Below are positions 1 through 9,822 of a DNA stretch of 64,000 nucleotides, piece after piece; the first letter of the stretch is position 1; each line of letters starts with the position of its first letter. Both the position numbers and the translations under genes were made by a program. Below the pieces are notes generated by a model. The model was given only the letters and a program-made list of their open reading frames with translations, had not been told where the DNA came from and made no database searches. The stretch spans positions 186,001 to 250,000 of the forward strand of contig NZ_OXCQ01000001.1 of NCBI RefSeq assembly GCF_900411395.1, read 5' to 3'. The DNA is from Streptococcus sp. 596553. Its GTDB lineage: Bacteria > Bacillota > Bacilli > Lactobacillales > Streptococcaceae.

Positions 1-2
1 AA

Positions 3-29
3 AAAGAACTAGAAAAACATATTAAATAA
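3..29 (+). CDS. 3' end of an unidentified gene
   Basis: The window opens on nine in-frame codons reading KELEKHIK followed by TAA at 27-29, and a strong terminator starts 6 bp later. This looks like the last codons of a gene lying mostly outside the window. Nothing in eight residues identifies the product. The frame choice rests only on the stop codon sitting just before the terminator. Confidence 0.4.
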   Translation, partial: KELEKHIK

Positions 30-34
30 AGCAG

Positions 35-76
35 AAAACTCTATATCAGACAAGCCTGATATAGAGTTTTTTCTTG
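35..76 (+). terminator. Intrinsic terminator
   Basis: A perfect 15-bp inverted repeat (35-49 with 56-70, loop ACAAGC) is followed by a T-rich tail. It ends the gene that enters from the left edge. Confidence 0.9.
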
Positions 77-126
77 CTAGTTTTAGGATTTTCTTGTAAA
101 ATAGAAAAAGTGAAGAGAGGTATGAA

Positions 127-357
127 ATGAGTAAGAAAGATAAAAAAATCGAAATTCAAGTATCAGATGCCAAAGTTAATGTAGGAAAAGACAGTTTTGA
201 AGGCTATACCTTGACCATTGGTAAAAAAGTTATCGGAGAAATTGCCGAATTAGACGGACAATTTGCCATCATAAAGAATGGGAATGTCGATAGTTTTTAT
301 AAAAAATTGGAAAAAGCTGTGGAAATTTTGATTGAAAATTATAATTTAGCAAAATAA
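127..357 (+). CDS. DUF2969-family small protein
   Basis: This 76-residue, Lys-rich, probably cytosolic protein matches the streptococcal DUF2969 family as I remember it (N-terminus MSKKDKKIEIQ, C-terminal helix ending YNLAK). It has no signal peptide or membrane segment. The ATG is preceded by AGAGAGG at 114-120, a good ribosome binding site. It stands alone between a terminator and the tRNA promoter. Function is unknown. Confidence 0.8.
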   Translation: MSKKDKKIEIQVSDAKVNVGKDSFEGYTLTIGKKVIGEIAELDGQFAIIKNGNVDSFYKKLEKAVEILIENYNLAK

Positions 358-360
358 GTC

Positions 361-389
361 TTGTTTTTTTGAAATTTTCATGATATAAT
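361..389 (+). promoter_or_regulatory. Promoter of the tRNA-Tyr/tRNA-Gln unit
   Basis: TTGTTT at 361-366, a 17-bp spacer, then TATAAT at 384-389 with an upstream TG, 17 bp before the mature tRNA-Tyr 5' end. The -35 overlaps the T-run just after the stop codon of the DUF2969 gene. Confidence 0.8.
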
Positions 390-406
390 AGTCCATGTTG
401 ATTGTA

Positions 407-487
407 GGAGAGATAGCGAAGAGGCTAAACGCGGCGGACTGTAAATCCGCTCCTTCGGGTTCGGGGGTTCGAATCCCTCTCTCTCCA
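407..487 (+). tRNA. tRNA-Tyr (GTA)
   Basis: An 81-nt class II tRNA. Acceptor arm GGAGAGA (407-413) pairs with TCTCTCC (480-486), discriminator A487. Anticodon GTA lies at 441-443. A long variable arm (TCCTTCGGG region) and T-loop GGTTCGAATCC are visible. The 3' CCA is not encoded. tRNA-Gln follows 9 nt downstream, so the two are probably co-transcribed. Confidence 0.97.
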
Positions 488-496
488 TTTCATCAA

Positions 497-568
497 TGGG
501 GTATAGCCAAGCGGTAAGGCAAGGGACTTTGACTCCCTCATGCGTTGGTTCGAATCCAGCTACCCCAG
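497..568 (+). tRNA. tRNA-Gln (TTG)
   Basis: A 72-nt tRNA. Acceptor TGGGGTA (497-503) pairs with TACCCCA (561-567), discriminator G568. The anticodon stem AGGGA/TCCCT encloses loop CTTTGAC with anticodon TTG at 529-531. T-loop GGTTCGAATCC is present. The CCA end is not encoded. Confidence 0.97.
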
Positions 569-596
569 TTCTTAGGTAATAATCAAGATAAAAAGC

Positions 597-622
597 AAAA
601 TATCTTAGGGTATTTTATTTTT
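597..622 (+). terminator. Possible weak terminator of the tRNA unit
   Basis: AAAATATC (597-604) can pair with GGTATTTT (609-616) around loop TTAG, followed by ATTTTT. The stem is AT-rich with one wobble pair, so this is a weak candidate. Confidence 0.4.
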
Positions 623-729
623 ATAATTGAAAGACGTGAATGATATGAACATGTCCTTGCGGGTGCTTAGGAAAAAAATTATAAGTATGTCAAGTTTAAG
701 AAAAACTTGATTGTTGGAGGATTTTTTAG

Positions 730-1932
730 ATGAACGAATTTGAAGATTTGCTAAATAGCGTTAGCCAAGTTGAGACTGGTGATGTTGTTAGTGCTGAAGT
801 ATTGACAGTTGATGCGACTCAAGCTAACGTTGCAATCTCTGGAACTGGTGTTGAAGGTGTCTTGACTCTTCGCGAATTGACAAACGATCGCGATGCAGAT
901 ATCAATGACTTTGTTAAAGTAGGAGAAGTATTGGATGTTCTTGTACTTCGTCAAGTAGTTGGTAAAGATACTGATACAGTTACATACCTTGTATCTAAAA
1001 AACGCCTTGAAGCTCGCAAAGCATGGGACAAACTTGTTGGTCGCGAAGAAGAAGTTGTTACTGTTAAAGGAACTCGTGCCGTTAAAGGTGGACTTTCAGT
1101 AGAATTTGAAGGTGTTCGTGGATTTATCCCAGCTTCAATGTTGGATACTCGTTTCGTACGTAACACTGAGCGTTTTGTAGGTCAAGAATTTGATGCTAAA
1201 ATCAAAGAAGTTGACGCTAAAGAAAACCGCTTCATCCTTTCACGTCGTGAAGTTGTTGAAGCAGCTACAGCAGCAGCTCGCGCTGAAGTATTCGGTAAAT
1301 TGGCTGTTGGTGATGTAGTAACTGGTAAAGTTGCACGTATCACAAGCTTCGGTGCTTTCATCGACCTTGGTGGTGTTGACGGATTGGTTCACTTGACTGA
1401 ATTGTCACATGAACGTAACGTATCACCAAAATCAGTTGTAACTGTTGGTGAAGAAATTGAAGTGAAAATTCTTGATCTTAACGAAGAAGAAGGACGCGTA
1501 TCACTTTCACTTAAAGCAACAACACCTGGACCATGGGATGGTGTTGAGCAAAAATTGGCTAAAGGTGATGTAGTAGAAGGAACAGTTAAACGTTTGACTG
1601 ACTTCGGTGCATTTGTTGAAGTATTGCCAGGTATCGATGGACTTGTTCACGTATCACAAATTTCACACAAACGTATTGAAAATCCAAAAGAAGCTCTTAA
1701 AGTTGGTCAAGAAGTTCAAGTTAAAGTTCTTGACGTTAACGCAGATGCAGAGCGCGTATCACTTTCTATCAAAGCTCTTGAAGAGCGTCCAGCTCAAGAA
1801 GAAGGACAAAAAGAAGAAAAACGTGCTGCTCGTCCACGTCGTCCAAAACGTCAAGAAAAACGTGATTTCGAACTTCCAGAAACACAAACAGGATTCTCAA
1901 TGGCTGATTTGTTTGGTGATATCGAACTTTAA
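730..1932 (+). CDS. rpsA: 30S ribosomal protein S1 homologue
   Basis: This 400-residue protein contains four S1 RNA-binding folds in tandem. The third and fourth are clearest, with GDVVTGKVARITSFGAFIDL and GTVKRLTDFGAFVEV motifs, each followed by GLVHxSxxSH. A basic stretch (RAARPRRPKR) precedes the acidic C-terminus. Four domains and about 400 residues are normal for Gram-positive S1; E. coli S1 has six. It helps load mRNA on the 30S subunit. The start is set by TTGGAGG at 714-720. A small hairpin (CAAGTTT 691-697 with AAACTTG 703-709) lies just before the ribosome binding site and could affect initiation. Codon use is strongly biased, as expected for a highly expressed gene. Confidence 0.96.
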   Translation: MNEFEDLLNSVSQVETGDVVSAEVLTVDATQANVAISGTGVEGVLTLRELTNDRDADINDFVKVGEVLDVLVLRQVVGKDTDTVTYLVSKKRLEARKAWDKLVGREEEVVTVKGTRAVKGGLSVEFEGVRGFIPASMLDTRFVRNTERFVGQEFDAKIKEVDAKENRFILSRREVVEAATAAARAEVFGKLAVGDVVTGKVARITSFGAFIDLGGVDGLVHLTELSHERNVSPKSVVTVGEEIEVKILDLNEEEGRVSLSLKATTPGPWDGVEQKLAKGDVVEGTVKRLTDFGAFVEVLPGIDGLVHVSQISHKRIENPKEALKVGQEVQVKVLDVNADAERVSLSIKALEERPAQEEGQKEEKRAARPRRPKRQEKRDFELPETQTGFSMADLFGDIEL

Positions 1933-1949
1933 TCAAATTGAAAATTCAC

Positions 1950-1986
1950 AAAATCCTTTGTTTACTAAACAAGGGATTTTTCTTTT
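1950..1986 (+). terminator. Terminator of rpsA
   Basis: A 14-bp stem (1950-1963 with 1967-1980, one G-T pair) has a 3-nt loop and is followed by TCTTTT. Confidence 0.9.
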
Positions 1987-2003
1987 GTCTCTGCTCCTTT
2001 TTT

Positions 2004-2018
2004 TGATATAATAGTTCT
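2004..2018 (+). promoter_or_regulatory. Extended -10 promoter, leaderless start
   Basis: TGATATAAT at 2004-2012 lies 6 nt before the ATG at 2019, with no Shine-Dalgarno between. Transcription would begin at about the A of the start codon. Confidence 0.8.
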
Positions 2019-2516
2019 ATGTTAAAATCAGAAAAACAATCACGTTATCAAATGTTGAATGAAGAATTGTCCTTCCTATTGGAAGGCGAAACCAATGTTT
2101 TGGCTAATCTTTCCAACGCCAGTGCTCTTCTAAAATCACGCTTTCCTAATACCGTATTTGCAGGTTTTTATTTGTTCGATGGAAAGGAATTGGTTTTAGG
2201 TCCCTTCCAAGGAGGTGTTTCCTGCATCCGTATTGCACTAGGAAAGGGTGTTTGTGGTGAGGCGGCTCACTTTCAGGAAACAGTTCTGGTTGGTGATGTA
2301 AGGACCTATCCCAACTATATTTCTTGTGATAGTCTAGCTAAAAGTGAAATTGTGGTGCCGATGATGAAGAATGGTCAGTTACTTGGAGTTCTGGATTTGG
2401 ATTCTTCAGAGATTGAGGATTACGATGCTATGGATCAAGATTATTTGGAACAATTTGTCGCGATTTTGCTTGAAAAGACAGAGTGGGACTTTACAATGTT
2501 TGAGGAAAAATCTTAA
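2019..2516 (+). CDS. msrC: Free methionine-(R)-sulfoxide reductase (GAF domain)
   Basis: A single GAF domain of 165 residues resembling the YebR/fRMsr family, which reduces free methionine-R-sulfoxide using thioredoxin. The three family cysteines are present at C69, C79 and C103 (contexts [16 protein letters not shown] and YISCDS). The conserved [17 protein letters not shown] and [15 protein letters not shown] segments support the assignment. It is cytosolic. Its stop codon overlaps the dnaX start by one base (TAATG), so the two are translationally coupled. The gene has no ribosome binding site and an extended -10 6 nt upstream, so it is probably read from a leaderless mRNA. It may instead be annotated only as a GAF-domain protein. 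Confidence 0.88.
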   Translation: MLKSEKQSRYQMLNEELSFLLEGETNVLANLSNASALLKSRFPNTVFAGFYLFDGKELVLGPFQGGVSCIRIALGKGVCGEAAHFQETVLVGDVRTYPNYISCDSLAKSEIVVPMMKNGQLLGVLDLDSSEIEDYDAMDQDYLEQFVAILLEKTEWDFTMFEEKS

Positions 2517-4171
2517 TGTATCAAGCACTTTATCGAAAATATAGAAGTCAAAACTTCTCCCAGTTAGTTGGTCAAGAAGTTGTGGCTAAGACTCTTAAAC
2601 AAGCAGTGGAGCAAGAGAAAATAAGTCATGCCTATCTTTTTTCTGGTCCACGTGGAACAGGAAAAACCAGTGTAGCTAAGATTTTTGCTAAGGCTATGAA
2701 CTGTCCCAATCAAGTGGGTGGTGAACCTTGTAATAACTGCTATATTTGTCAGGCAGTGACGGACGGTAGTTTAGAAGATGTCATTGAAATGGATGCTGCC
2801 TCTAATAACGGGGTGGATGAAATCCGTGAAATTCGTGATAAATCTACCTATGCGCCTAGCCTTGCTCGTTATAAGGTTTATATCATAGATGAGGTTCACA
2901 TGCTGTCTACAGGGGCTTTTAATGCCCTCCTAAAGACGCTGGAAGAGCCCACACAGAATGTAGTCTTTATTTTGGCCACTACTGAATTGCACAAGATTCC
3001 TGCGACTATTCTATCCCGTGTGCAACGTTTTGAGTTTAAATCAATTAAGACACAGGATATTAAGGAACATATCCACTATATCTTAGAAAAAGAAAATATC
3101 AGTTCTGAACCAGAGGCTGTGGAAATCATTGCCAGACGGGCGGAAGGTGGAATGCGAGACGCCTTGTCTATTTTGGATCAAGCCCTGAGTTTGACACAGG
3201 GAAACGAGTTGACGACTGCCATCTCTGAAGAAATTACTGGCACCATTAGCCTATCAGCCTTGGATGATTATGTGGCTGCCTTGTCTCAACAGGATGTTCC
3301 CAAGGCTTTGTCTTGCTTAAATCTTCTTTTTGACAATGGTAAGAGCATGACTCGTTTTGTGACCGACCTTTTGCACTATTTAAGAGACTTGTTAATTGTT
3401 CAAACAGGTGGAGAAAACACTCATCATAGTCCAGTCTTTGTAGAAAATTTGGCACTTCCTCAAGAAAATCTGTTTGAAATGATTCGCTTAGCGACAGTGA
3501 GTTTAGCAGATATTAAGTCTAGTTTGCAGCCAAAGATTTATGCTGAGATGATGACCATCCGTTTGGCGGAGATTAAGCCCGAACCAGCTCTTTCTGGAGC
3601 GGTTGAACATGAAATTTCTGCACTGAGACAAGAAGTGACACGCCTTAAACAAGAACTCGCAAATGTGGGAACTGTAGCCAAGCCAACAAGTCCAGTACCT
3701 ACCCGCCCAGCAGCAGGCAAGACAGTCTATCGTGTGGATCGTAATAAAGTTCAATCTATCTTACAAGAGGCCGTTGAAAATCCTGATTTAGCACGTCAAA
3801 ACCTGATTCGTTTGCAGAATGCCTGGGGAGAGGTAATTGAAAGTCTAGGAGGCCCTGATAAGGCTTTGCTAGTTGGTTCTCAACCGGTTGCGGCCAATGA
3901 ACATCATGCTATTCTTGCTTTTGAGTCGAACTTCAATGCTGGTCAAACCATGAAACGAGACAATCTCAACACTATGTTTGGCAACATTCTCAGTCAGGCA
4001 GCAGGTTTTTCACCTGAGATTTTAGCTATTTCCATGGAGGAATGGAAAGAAGTTCGCGCAGCCTTTTCAGCCAAAGCCAAATCTTCTCAATCTGAAAAAG
4101 AATCAGAAGAAAGCCTGATTCCAGAAGGTTTTGAATTTTTGGCTGATAAAGTGAAGGTAGAGGAAGACTAA
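2516..4171 (+). CDS. dnaX: DNA polymerase III gamma/tau subunit
   Basis: This 551-residue AAA+ clamp-loader ATPase loads the beta sliding clamp. Walker A GPRGTGKT is at residues 44-51, the zinc-binding cysteines are C63, C72, C75 and C78, and Walker B is IIDEVH near 123-128. Sensor 1 is LATTELHK, and the arginine-finger region SRVQRF has Val where many homologues have Cys. A Pro/Ala-rich linker follows near 395-410, and the C-terminal tau domain runs to the end. I see no obvious programmed-frameshift signal, so only tau may be made. The ATG overlaps the TAA of the upstream gene, and coupling probably replaces a strong ribosome binding site. YbaB and recR are not adjacent here. Confidence 0.96.
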   Translation: MYQALYRKYRSQNFSQLVGQEVVAKTLKQAVEQEKISHAYLFSGPRGTGKTSVAKIFAKAMNCPNQVGGEPCNNCYICQAVTDGSLEDVIEMDAASNNGVDEIREIRDKSTYAPSLARYKVYIIDEVHMLSTGAFNALLKTLEEPTQNVVFILATTELHKIPATILSRVQRFEFKSIKTQDIKEHIHYILEKENISSEPEAVEIIARRAEGGMRDALSILDQALSLTQGNELTTAISEEITGTISLSALDDYVAALSQQDVPKALSCLNLLFDNGKSMTRFVTDLLHYLRDLLIVQTGGENTHHSPVFVENLALPQENLFEMIRLATVSLADIKSSLQPKIYAEMMTIRLAEIKPEPALSGAVEHEISALRQEVTRLKQELANVGTVAKPTSPVPTRPAAGKTVYRVDRNKVQSILQEAVENPDLARQNLIRLQNAWGEVIESLGGPDKALLVGSQPVAANEHHAILAFESNFNAGQTMKRDNLNTMFGNILSQAAGFSPEILAISMEEWKEVRAAFSAKAKSSQSEKESEESLIPEGFEFLADKVKVEED

Positions 4172-4183
4172 AGAAAGATTTCA

Positions 4184-4198
4184 TGATACAATAAGTTT
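4184..4198 (+). promoter_or_regulatory. Extended -10 promoter, leaderless start
   Basis: TGATACAAT at 4184-4192 ends 6 nt before the ATG at 4199, with no ribosome binding site. It lies in the 27-bp gap after dnaX. Confidence 0.75.
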
Positions 4199-4393
4199 AT
4201 GAATAAACAACAATTTATTATTATGGCGCTGTTTACAGCTGTTGAGACCTATTTTTTCAATGAAGCCTGGATGACTGGCCGCTATATTATGGCAGCCTTT
4301 TGGGCAATTTTACTCTTTAGAAATTTTCGTGTCAGTTATGTGATGGGCAAAATCGTTGATGTCATTGATCAGCATTTTAATAGGAAAGACTAG
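4199..4393 (+). CDS. Small membrane protein, DUF3272-like
   Basis: A 64-residue protein with two hydrophobic segments (about 5-20 and 28-44: FIIMALFTAVETYFF and YIMAAFWAILLF) and a charged tail ending DQHFNRKD. It resembles the streptococcal DUF3272 family, whose function is unknown. It follows dnaX by 27 bp but has its own extended -10 element and appears leaderless. A terminator follows within 25 bp. Confidence 0.75.
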   Translation: MNKQQFIIMALFTAVETYFFNEAWMTGRYIMAAFWAILLFRNFRVSYVMGKIVDVIDQHFNRKD

Positions 4394-4415
4394 CCCTCAG
4401 CTTCCAGACAAAATC

Positions 4416-4439
4416 AAAGCCTTTTAGGCTTTTTTTTGT
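4416..4439 (+). terminator. Terminator after the dnaX region
   Basis: AAAGCC (4416-4421), loop TTTTA, GGCTTT (4427-4432), then a T-run. It separates the dnaX group from the suf operon. Confidence 0.85.
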
Positions 4440-4542
4440 TATACTAGAAAAGTATATTTATAGACCTTTTACTCTATTTCTGGGGAAATCAGACGTTTTT
4501 CTAGTAAGTACTGTAAAGGTCTTGAAAAAGAAAGGAACTATC
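4437..4542 (+). promoter_or_regulatory. suf operon promoter and leader with interleaved inverted repeats
   Basis: An extended -10 (TGTTATACT, 4437-4445) abuts the preceding terminator's T-run. The leader of about 90 nt holds two interleaved inverted repeats. TACTAGAAAA (4442-4451) pairs with TTTTCTAGTA (4497-4506). AGACCTTTTAC (4462-4472) pairs with GTAAAGGTCT (4513-4522) with a one-base bulge. The first arm overlaps the -10, so that repeat can act only as DNA. The second can form in RNA just ahead of the sufC ribosome binding site. Confidence 0.6.
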
Positions 4543-5313
4543 ATGTCAGTATTAGAGATCAAAGATCTTCACGTCGAGATTGAAGGAAAAGAAATTTTGA
4601 AAGGGGTTAATCTGACCCTGAAAACAGGAGAAATCGCTGCTATCATGGGACCAAATGGTACTGGTAAATCAACTCTTTCTGCCGCTATCATGGGAAATCC
4701 AAACTATGAAGTTACCAAAGGTGAAGTTTTGTTTGATGGCGTAAACATCCTTGAGTTAGAAGTGGACGAGCGTGCGCGTATGGGACTTTTCCTTGCTATG
4801 CAATACCCATCAGAAATTCCTGGAATTACCAATGCTGAGTTTCTTCGTGCAGCTATGAATGCTGGTAAAGAAGACGATGAGAAGATTTCAGTTCGTGAGT
4901 TTATCACTAAATTGGATGAGAAGATGGAATTACTCAACATGAAAGAAGAAATGGCTGAGCGTTACCTCAACGAAGGTTTCTCTGGTGGTGAGAAAAAACG
5001 TAATGAGATTCTTCAACTTTTGATGTTGGAACCAACTTTTGCCCTTTTGGATGAGATTGACTCTGGTCTTGATATTGATGCCCTTAAAGTTGTTTCTAAA
5101 GGTGTTAATGCCATGCGTGGTGAAGGCTTTGGTGCTATGATTATCACTCACTACCAACGTCTTTTGAACTACATCACACCAGACGTGGTACACGTCATGA
5201 TGGAAGGTCGTGTTGTCCTTTCTGGTGGTCCAGAATTGGCTGCGCGTTTGGAACGTGAAGGATACGCAAAACTAGCTGAAGAACTTGGCTACGACTACAA
5301 GGAAGAATTGTAA
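4543..5313 (+). CDS. sufC: SUF system ATPase SufC
   Basis: This 256-residue ABC-type ATPase powers the SufBCD scaffold for iron-sulfur cluster assembly. Walker A is GPNGTGKST, the signature is FSGGEKKR, Walker B is FALLDEIDSG, and the H-loop is MIITHYQR. A TTG at 4522 in the same frame would add seven residues, but MSVLEIKDL matches the family start and AAAGGA at 4531-4536 sits correctly for the ATG at 4543. It is the first gene of a five-gene sufCDSUB operon, an order typical of Firmicutes. Expression is probably affected by the repeats in the leader. Confidence 0.95.
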   Translation: MSVLEIKDLHVEIEGKEILKGVNLTLKTGEIAAIMGPNGTGKSTLSAAIMGNPNYEVTKGEVLFDGVNILELEVDERARMGLFLAMQYPSEIPGITNAEFLRAAMNAGKEDDEKISVREFITKLDEKMELLNMKEEMAERYLNEGFSGGEKKRNEILQLLMLEPTFALLDEIDSGLDIDALKVVSKGVNAMRGEGFGAMIITHYQRLLNYITPDVVHVMMEGRVVLSGGPELAARLEREGYAKLAEELGYDYKEEL

Positions 5314-5340
5314 TTCCCTCGTATCTTTTAGGAGAAGTAA

Positions 5341-6603
5341 ATGACTAAAGAAAATATTAAACTTTTTTCAGAAATGCACGCTGAACCAAGCTGGTTGGCT
5401 GATCTCCGTCAAAAAGCTTTTGACAAGATTGAGACTTTGGAATTACCAGTTATTGAGCGTGTCAAATTCCACCGTTGGAATCTGGGGGATGGAACGATTA
5501 CAGAAAGCGAGCCATCAGCAAATGTTCCAGATTTCACAGCTCTAGATAATCACTTGAAATTGGTTCAAGTAGGGACTCAGACTGTTTTTGAGCAAACTCC
5601 AGTTGAGTTAGCTGAACAGGGTGTCGTCTTTACAGACTTCCACTCAGCTTTAGAAGAAATTCCAGAGCTGATCGAAGAATTCTTCATGTCATCTGTTAAG
5701 TATGACGATGACAAGTTGGCAGCCTACCATACAGCTTATTTCAACAGTGGTGCTGTTCTCTACATTCCTGATAATGTTGAGATTAAAGAACCAATCGAAG
5801 GAATTTTCTATCAAGACAGCGATAGTGATGTGCCGTTTAACAAGCATATTATGATTATCGCTGGTAAAAACTCTAAGATTAGTTATCTGGAACGTTTAGA
5901 ATCACGCGGTGAAGGAAGTGCCAAAGCAACTGCTAATATCACAGTAGAAGTAATTGCATGTTCTGGTGCGCAAGTGAAGTTTGCTGCGATTGACCGTCTA
6001 GGTGAAAACGTCACTGCTTACATTAGCCGTCGTGGTAAATTAGGCAACGATGCAAGCATTGACTGGGCAATCGGTGTCATGAACGAAGGGAACGTCGTTG
6101 CGGATTTTGATAGCGACTTGATTGGAAATGGTAGCCATGCAGATCTCAAGGTTGTAGCTCTTTCAAGTGGCCGTCAGGTACAAGGGATTGATACTCGAGT
6201 GACTAACTATGGTTGCAATTCAATCGGAAATATCCTCCAACATGGGGTTATCCTTGAAAAAGCAACTTTGACTTTCAATGGTATCGGTCACATTATCAAG
6301 GGGGCCAAGGGAGCAGATGCGCAACAAGAAAGTCGTGTTCTCATGCTTTCAGACCAAGCACGTTCAGATGCTAACCCAATTCTTTTGATTGATGAGAATG
6401 ACGTAACTGCAGGACACGCGGCTTCTATCGGTCAGGTAGATCCAGAAGATATGTACTACCTCATGAGCCGTGGCTTGGATAAGGCAACTGCAGAGCGTTT
6501 GGTTGTTCGTGGTTTCCTTGGATCTGTTATCGTGGAGATTCCAGTCAAGGAAGTTCGTGATGAAATGATTGCAACCATCGAAGAAAAATTGTCAAAACGC
6601 TAA
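5341..6603 (+). CDS. sufD: Fe-S assembly protein SufD
   Basis: This 420-residue protein has the beta-helical SufB/SufD fold. Diagnostic segments are [51 protein letters not shown] (around residues 340-375), and a C-terminal helix. It forms the SufBC2D complex with SufC and SufB, which accepts sulfur and builds clusters in the cytosol. The start is supported by TAGGAGAAGTAA just before ATG at 5341, 27 bp after sufC. SufS starts 10 bp downstream. Confidence 0.95.
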   Translation: MTKENIKLFSEMHAEPSWLADLRQKAFDKIETLELPVIERVKFHRWNLGDGTITESEPSANVPDFTALDNHLKLVQVGTQTVFEQTPVELAEQGVVFTDFHSALEEIPELIEEFFMSSVKYDDDKLAAYHTAYFNSGAVLYIPDNVEIKEPIEGIFYQDSDSDVPFNKHIMIIAGKNSKISYLERLESRGEGSAKATANITVEVIACSGAQVKFAAIDRLGENVTAYISRRGKLGNDASIDWAIGVMNEGNVVADFDSDLIGNGSHADLKVVALSSGRQVQGIDTRVTNYGCNSIGNILQHGVILEKATLTFNGIGHIIKGAKGADAQQESRVLMLSDQARSDANPILLIDENDVTAGHAASIGQVDPEDMYYLMSRGLDKATAERLVVRGFLGSVIVEIPVKEVRDEMIATIEEKLSKR

Positions 6604-6610
6604 GGGGTAG

Positions 6611-8267
<1,657 letters not shown>

Positions 8268-8324
8268 GACAAGTTTCTTTTGTCTTATGAATCAGTAGAA
8301 ATGAAGAATGAAAGAAAGGATATT

Positions 8325-9737
8325 ATGGCTGAAGAAAGAGTAGAACCAAAACCAATTGATCTTGGTGAATATAAATTTGGTTTCCATGATGATGTAGAGC
8401 CTGTCCTATCGACAGGAAAAGGATTGAATGAAGATGTCATTCGTGAACTATCAGCTGCAAAGGGAGAACCTGAGTGGATGTTAGAGTTCCGTTTGAAGTC
8501 TTATGAAACCTTTAAAAAAATGCCCATGCAAACTTGGGGAGCAGACTTGTCAGAGATTGATTTTGATGACTTGATCTACTACCAAAAACCATCTGATAAG
8601 CCAGCTCGTTCTTGGGATGATGTGCCTGAAAAAATTAAAGAAACCTTTGAACGTATCGGAATTCCAGAAGCTGAGCGTGCCTATCTAGCCGGTGCCTCTG
8701 CCCAGTACGAGTCAGAAGTAGTTTACCATAACATGAAGGAAGAATTTGAGAAGTTAGGTATCATCTTTACAGATACGGATTCTGCTCTCAAAGAGTACCC
8801 AGACTTGTTTAAACAATACTTTGCTAAGTTGGTACCGCCGACAGATAATAAGTTGGCTGCTCTCAATTCGGCAGTATGGTCAGGTGGAACCTTTATCTAC
8901 GTACCAAAAGGGGTCAAGGTAGATATTCCTCTTCAAACTTACTTCCGTATCAACAACGAAAATACTGGTCAGTTTGAACGTACCTTGATTATCGTTGATG
9001 AGGGAGCAAGTGTCCATTATGTAGAAGGATGTACAGCGCCAACTTATTCAAGTAACAGCTTGCATGCTGCCATCGTAGAAATTTTTGCCTTGGATGGTGC
9101 TTATATGCGTTATACAACCATCCAAAACTGGTCTGATAACGTCTATAACTTGGTAACCAAACGTGCTAAAGCCTTGAAAGATGCGACTGTTGAGTGGATT
9201 GATGGAAACTTGGGTGCCAAGACAACTATGAAATACCCATCTGTTTACCTTGATGGAGAAGGTGCGCGTGGTACTATGCTTTCTATTGCCTTTGCTAATG
9301 CAGGGCAACACCAAGACACGGGTGCTAAGATGATCCACAATGCTCCACATACAAGCTCGTCTATCGTGTCTAAATCTATCGCTAAAGGTGGAGGAAAGGT
9401 TGACTACCGTGGTCAAGTAACCTTTAATAAAAACTCTAAGAAATCTGTCTCTCACATCGAGTGTGATACCATTATCATGGATGACTTGTCAGCATCAGAT
9501 ACCATTCCATTTAATGAAATCCACAACTCGCAAGTTGCTTTGGAACACGAAGCAAAGGTTTCTAAGATTTCAGAAGAGCAACTCTATTACCTCATGAGCC
9601 GTGGATTGTCAGAATCTGAGGCAACAGAGATGATTGTCATGGGATTTGTGGAGCCCTTCACAAAAGAACTTCCAATGGAGTATGCTGTTGAGCTGAACCG
9701 CTTGATTAGCTATGAAATGGAAGGGTCAGTCGGATAA
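8325..9737 (+). CDS. sufB: Fe-S assembly protein SufB
   Basis: This 470-residue scaffold subunit of SufBC2D ends the operon. Diagnostic SufB features are [26 protein letters not shown] (with the conserved cysteine), [16 protein letters not shown], and the C-terminal [15 protein letters not shown]. The start is the ATG at 8325 behind AAAGGA, giving [14 protein letters not shown] at 8280 in frame would add 15 residues without family support. The gap after sufU is 57 bp. Confidence 0.94.
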   Translation: MAEERVEPKPIDLGEYKFGFHDDVEPVLSTGKGLNEDVIRELSAAKGEPEWMLEFRLKSYETFKKMPMQTWGADLSEIDFDDLIYYQKPSDKPARSWDDVPEKIKETFERIGIPEAERAYLAGASAQYESEVVYHNMKEEFEKLGIIFTDTDSALKEYPDLFKQYFAKLVPPTDNKLAALNSAVWSGGTFIYVPKGVKVDIPLQTYFRINNENTGQFERTLIIVDEGASVHYVEGCTAPTYSSNSLHAAIVEIFALDGAYMRYTTIQNWSDNVYNLVTKRAKALKDATVEWIDGNLGAKTTMKYPSVYLDGEGARGTMLSIAFANAGQHQDTGAKMIHNAPHTSSSIVSKSIAKGGGKVDYRGQVTFNKNSKKSVSHIECDTIIMDDLSASDTIPFNEIHNSQVALEHEAKVSKISEEQLYYLMSRGLSESEATEMIVMGFVEPFTKELPMEYAVELNRLISYEMEGSVG

Positions 9738-9790
9738 AATTTGATTTTAGATTTACTAAAAATCAAGGACTGTGAAGATGAACTTGTAAT

Positions 9791-9822
9791 AAAAAATCGC
9801 GATTTTAAACCGCGATTTTTTT
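9791..9822. terminator. Bidirectional terminator between sufB and pbp3
   Basis: AAAAAATCGCG (9791-9801) pairs perfectly with CGCGATTTTTT (9811-9821). A-run and T-run flanks let it work on both strands, ending the convergent suf and pbp3 transcripts. Confidence 0.9.

Noticed and set aside
1607-2011. 134-codon frame overlapping the end of rpsA
   Set aside because: It is out of frame with rpsA, rich in Lys from shadow coding, and runs across the rpsA terminator.
9048-9455. Minus-strand open frame of 135 codons inside sufB
   Set aside because: It is an antisense shadow of a highly conserved coding region.
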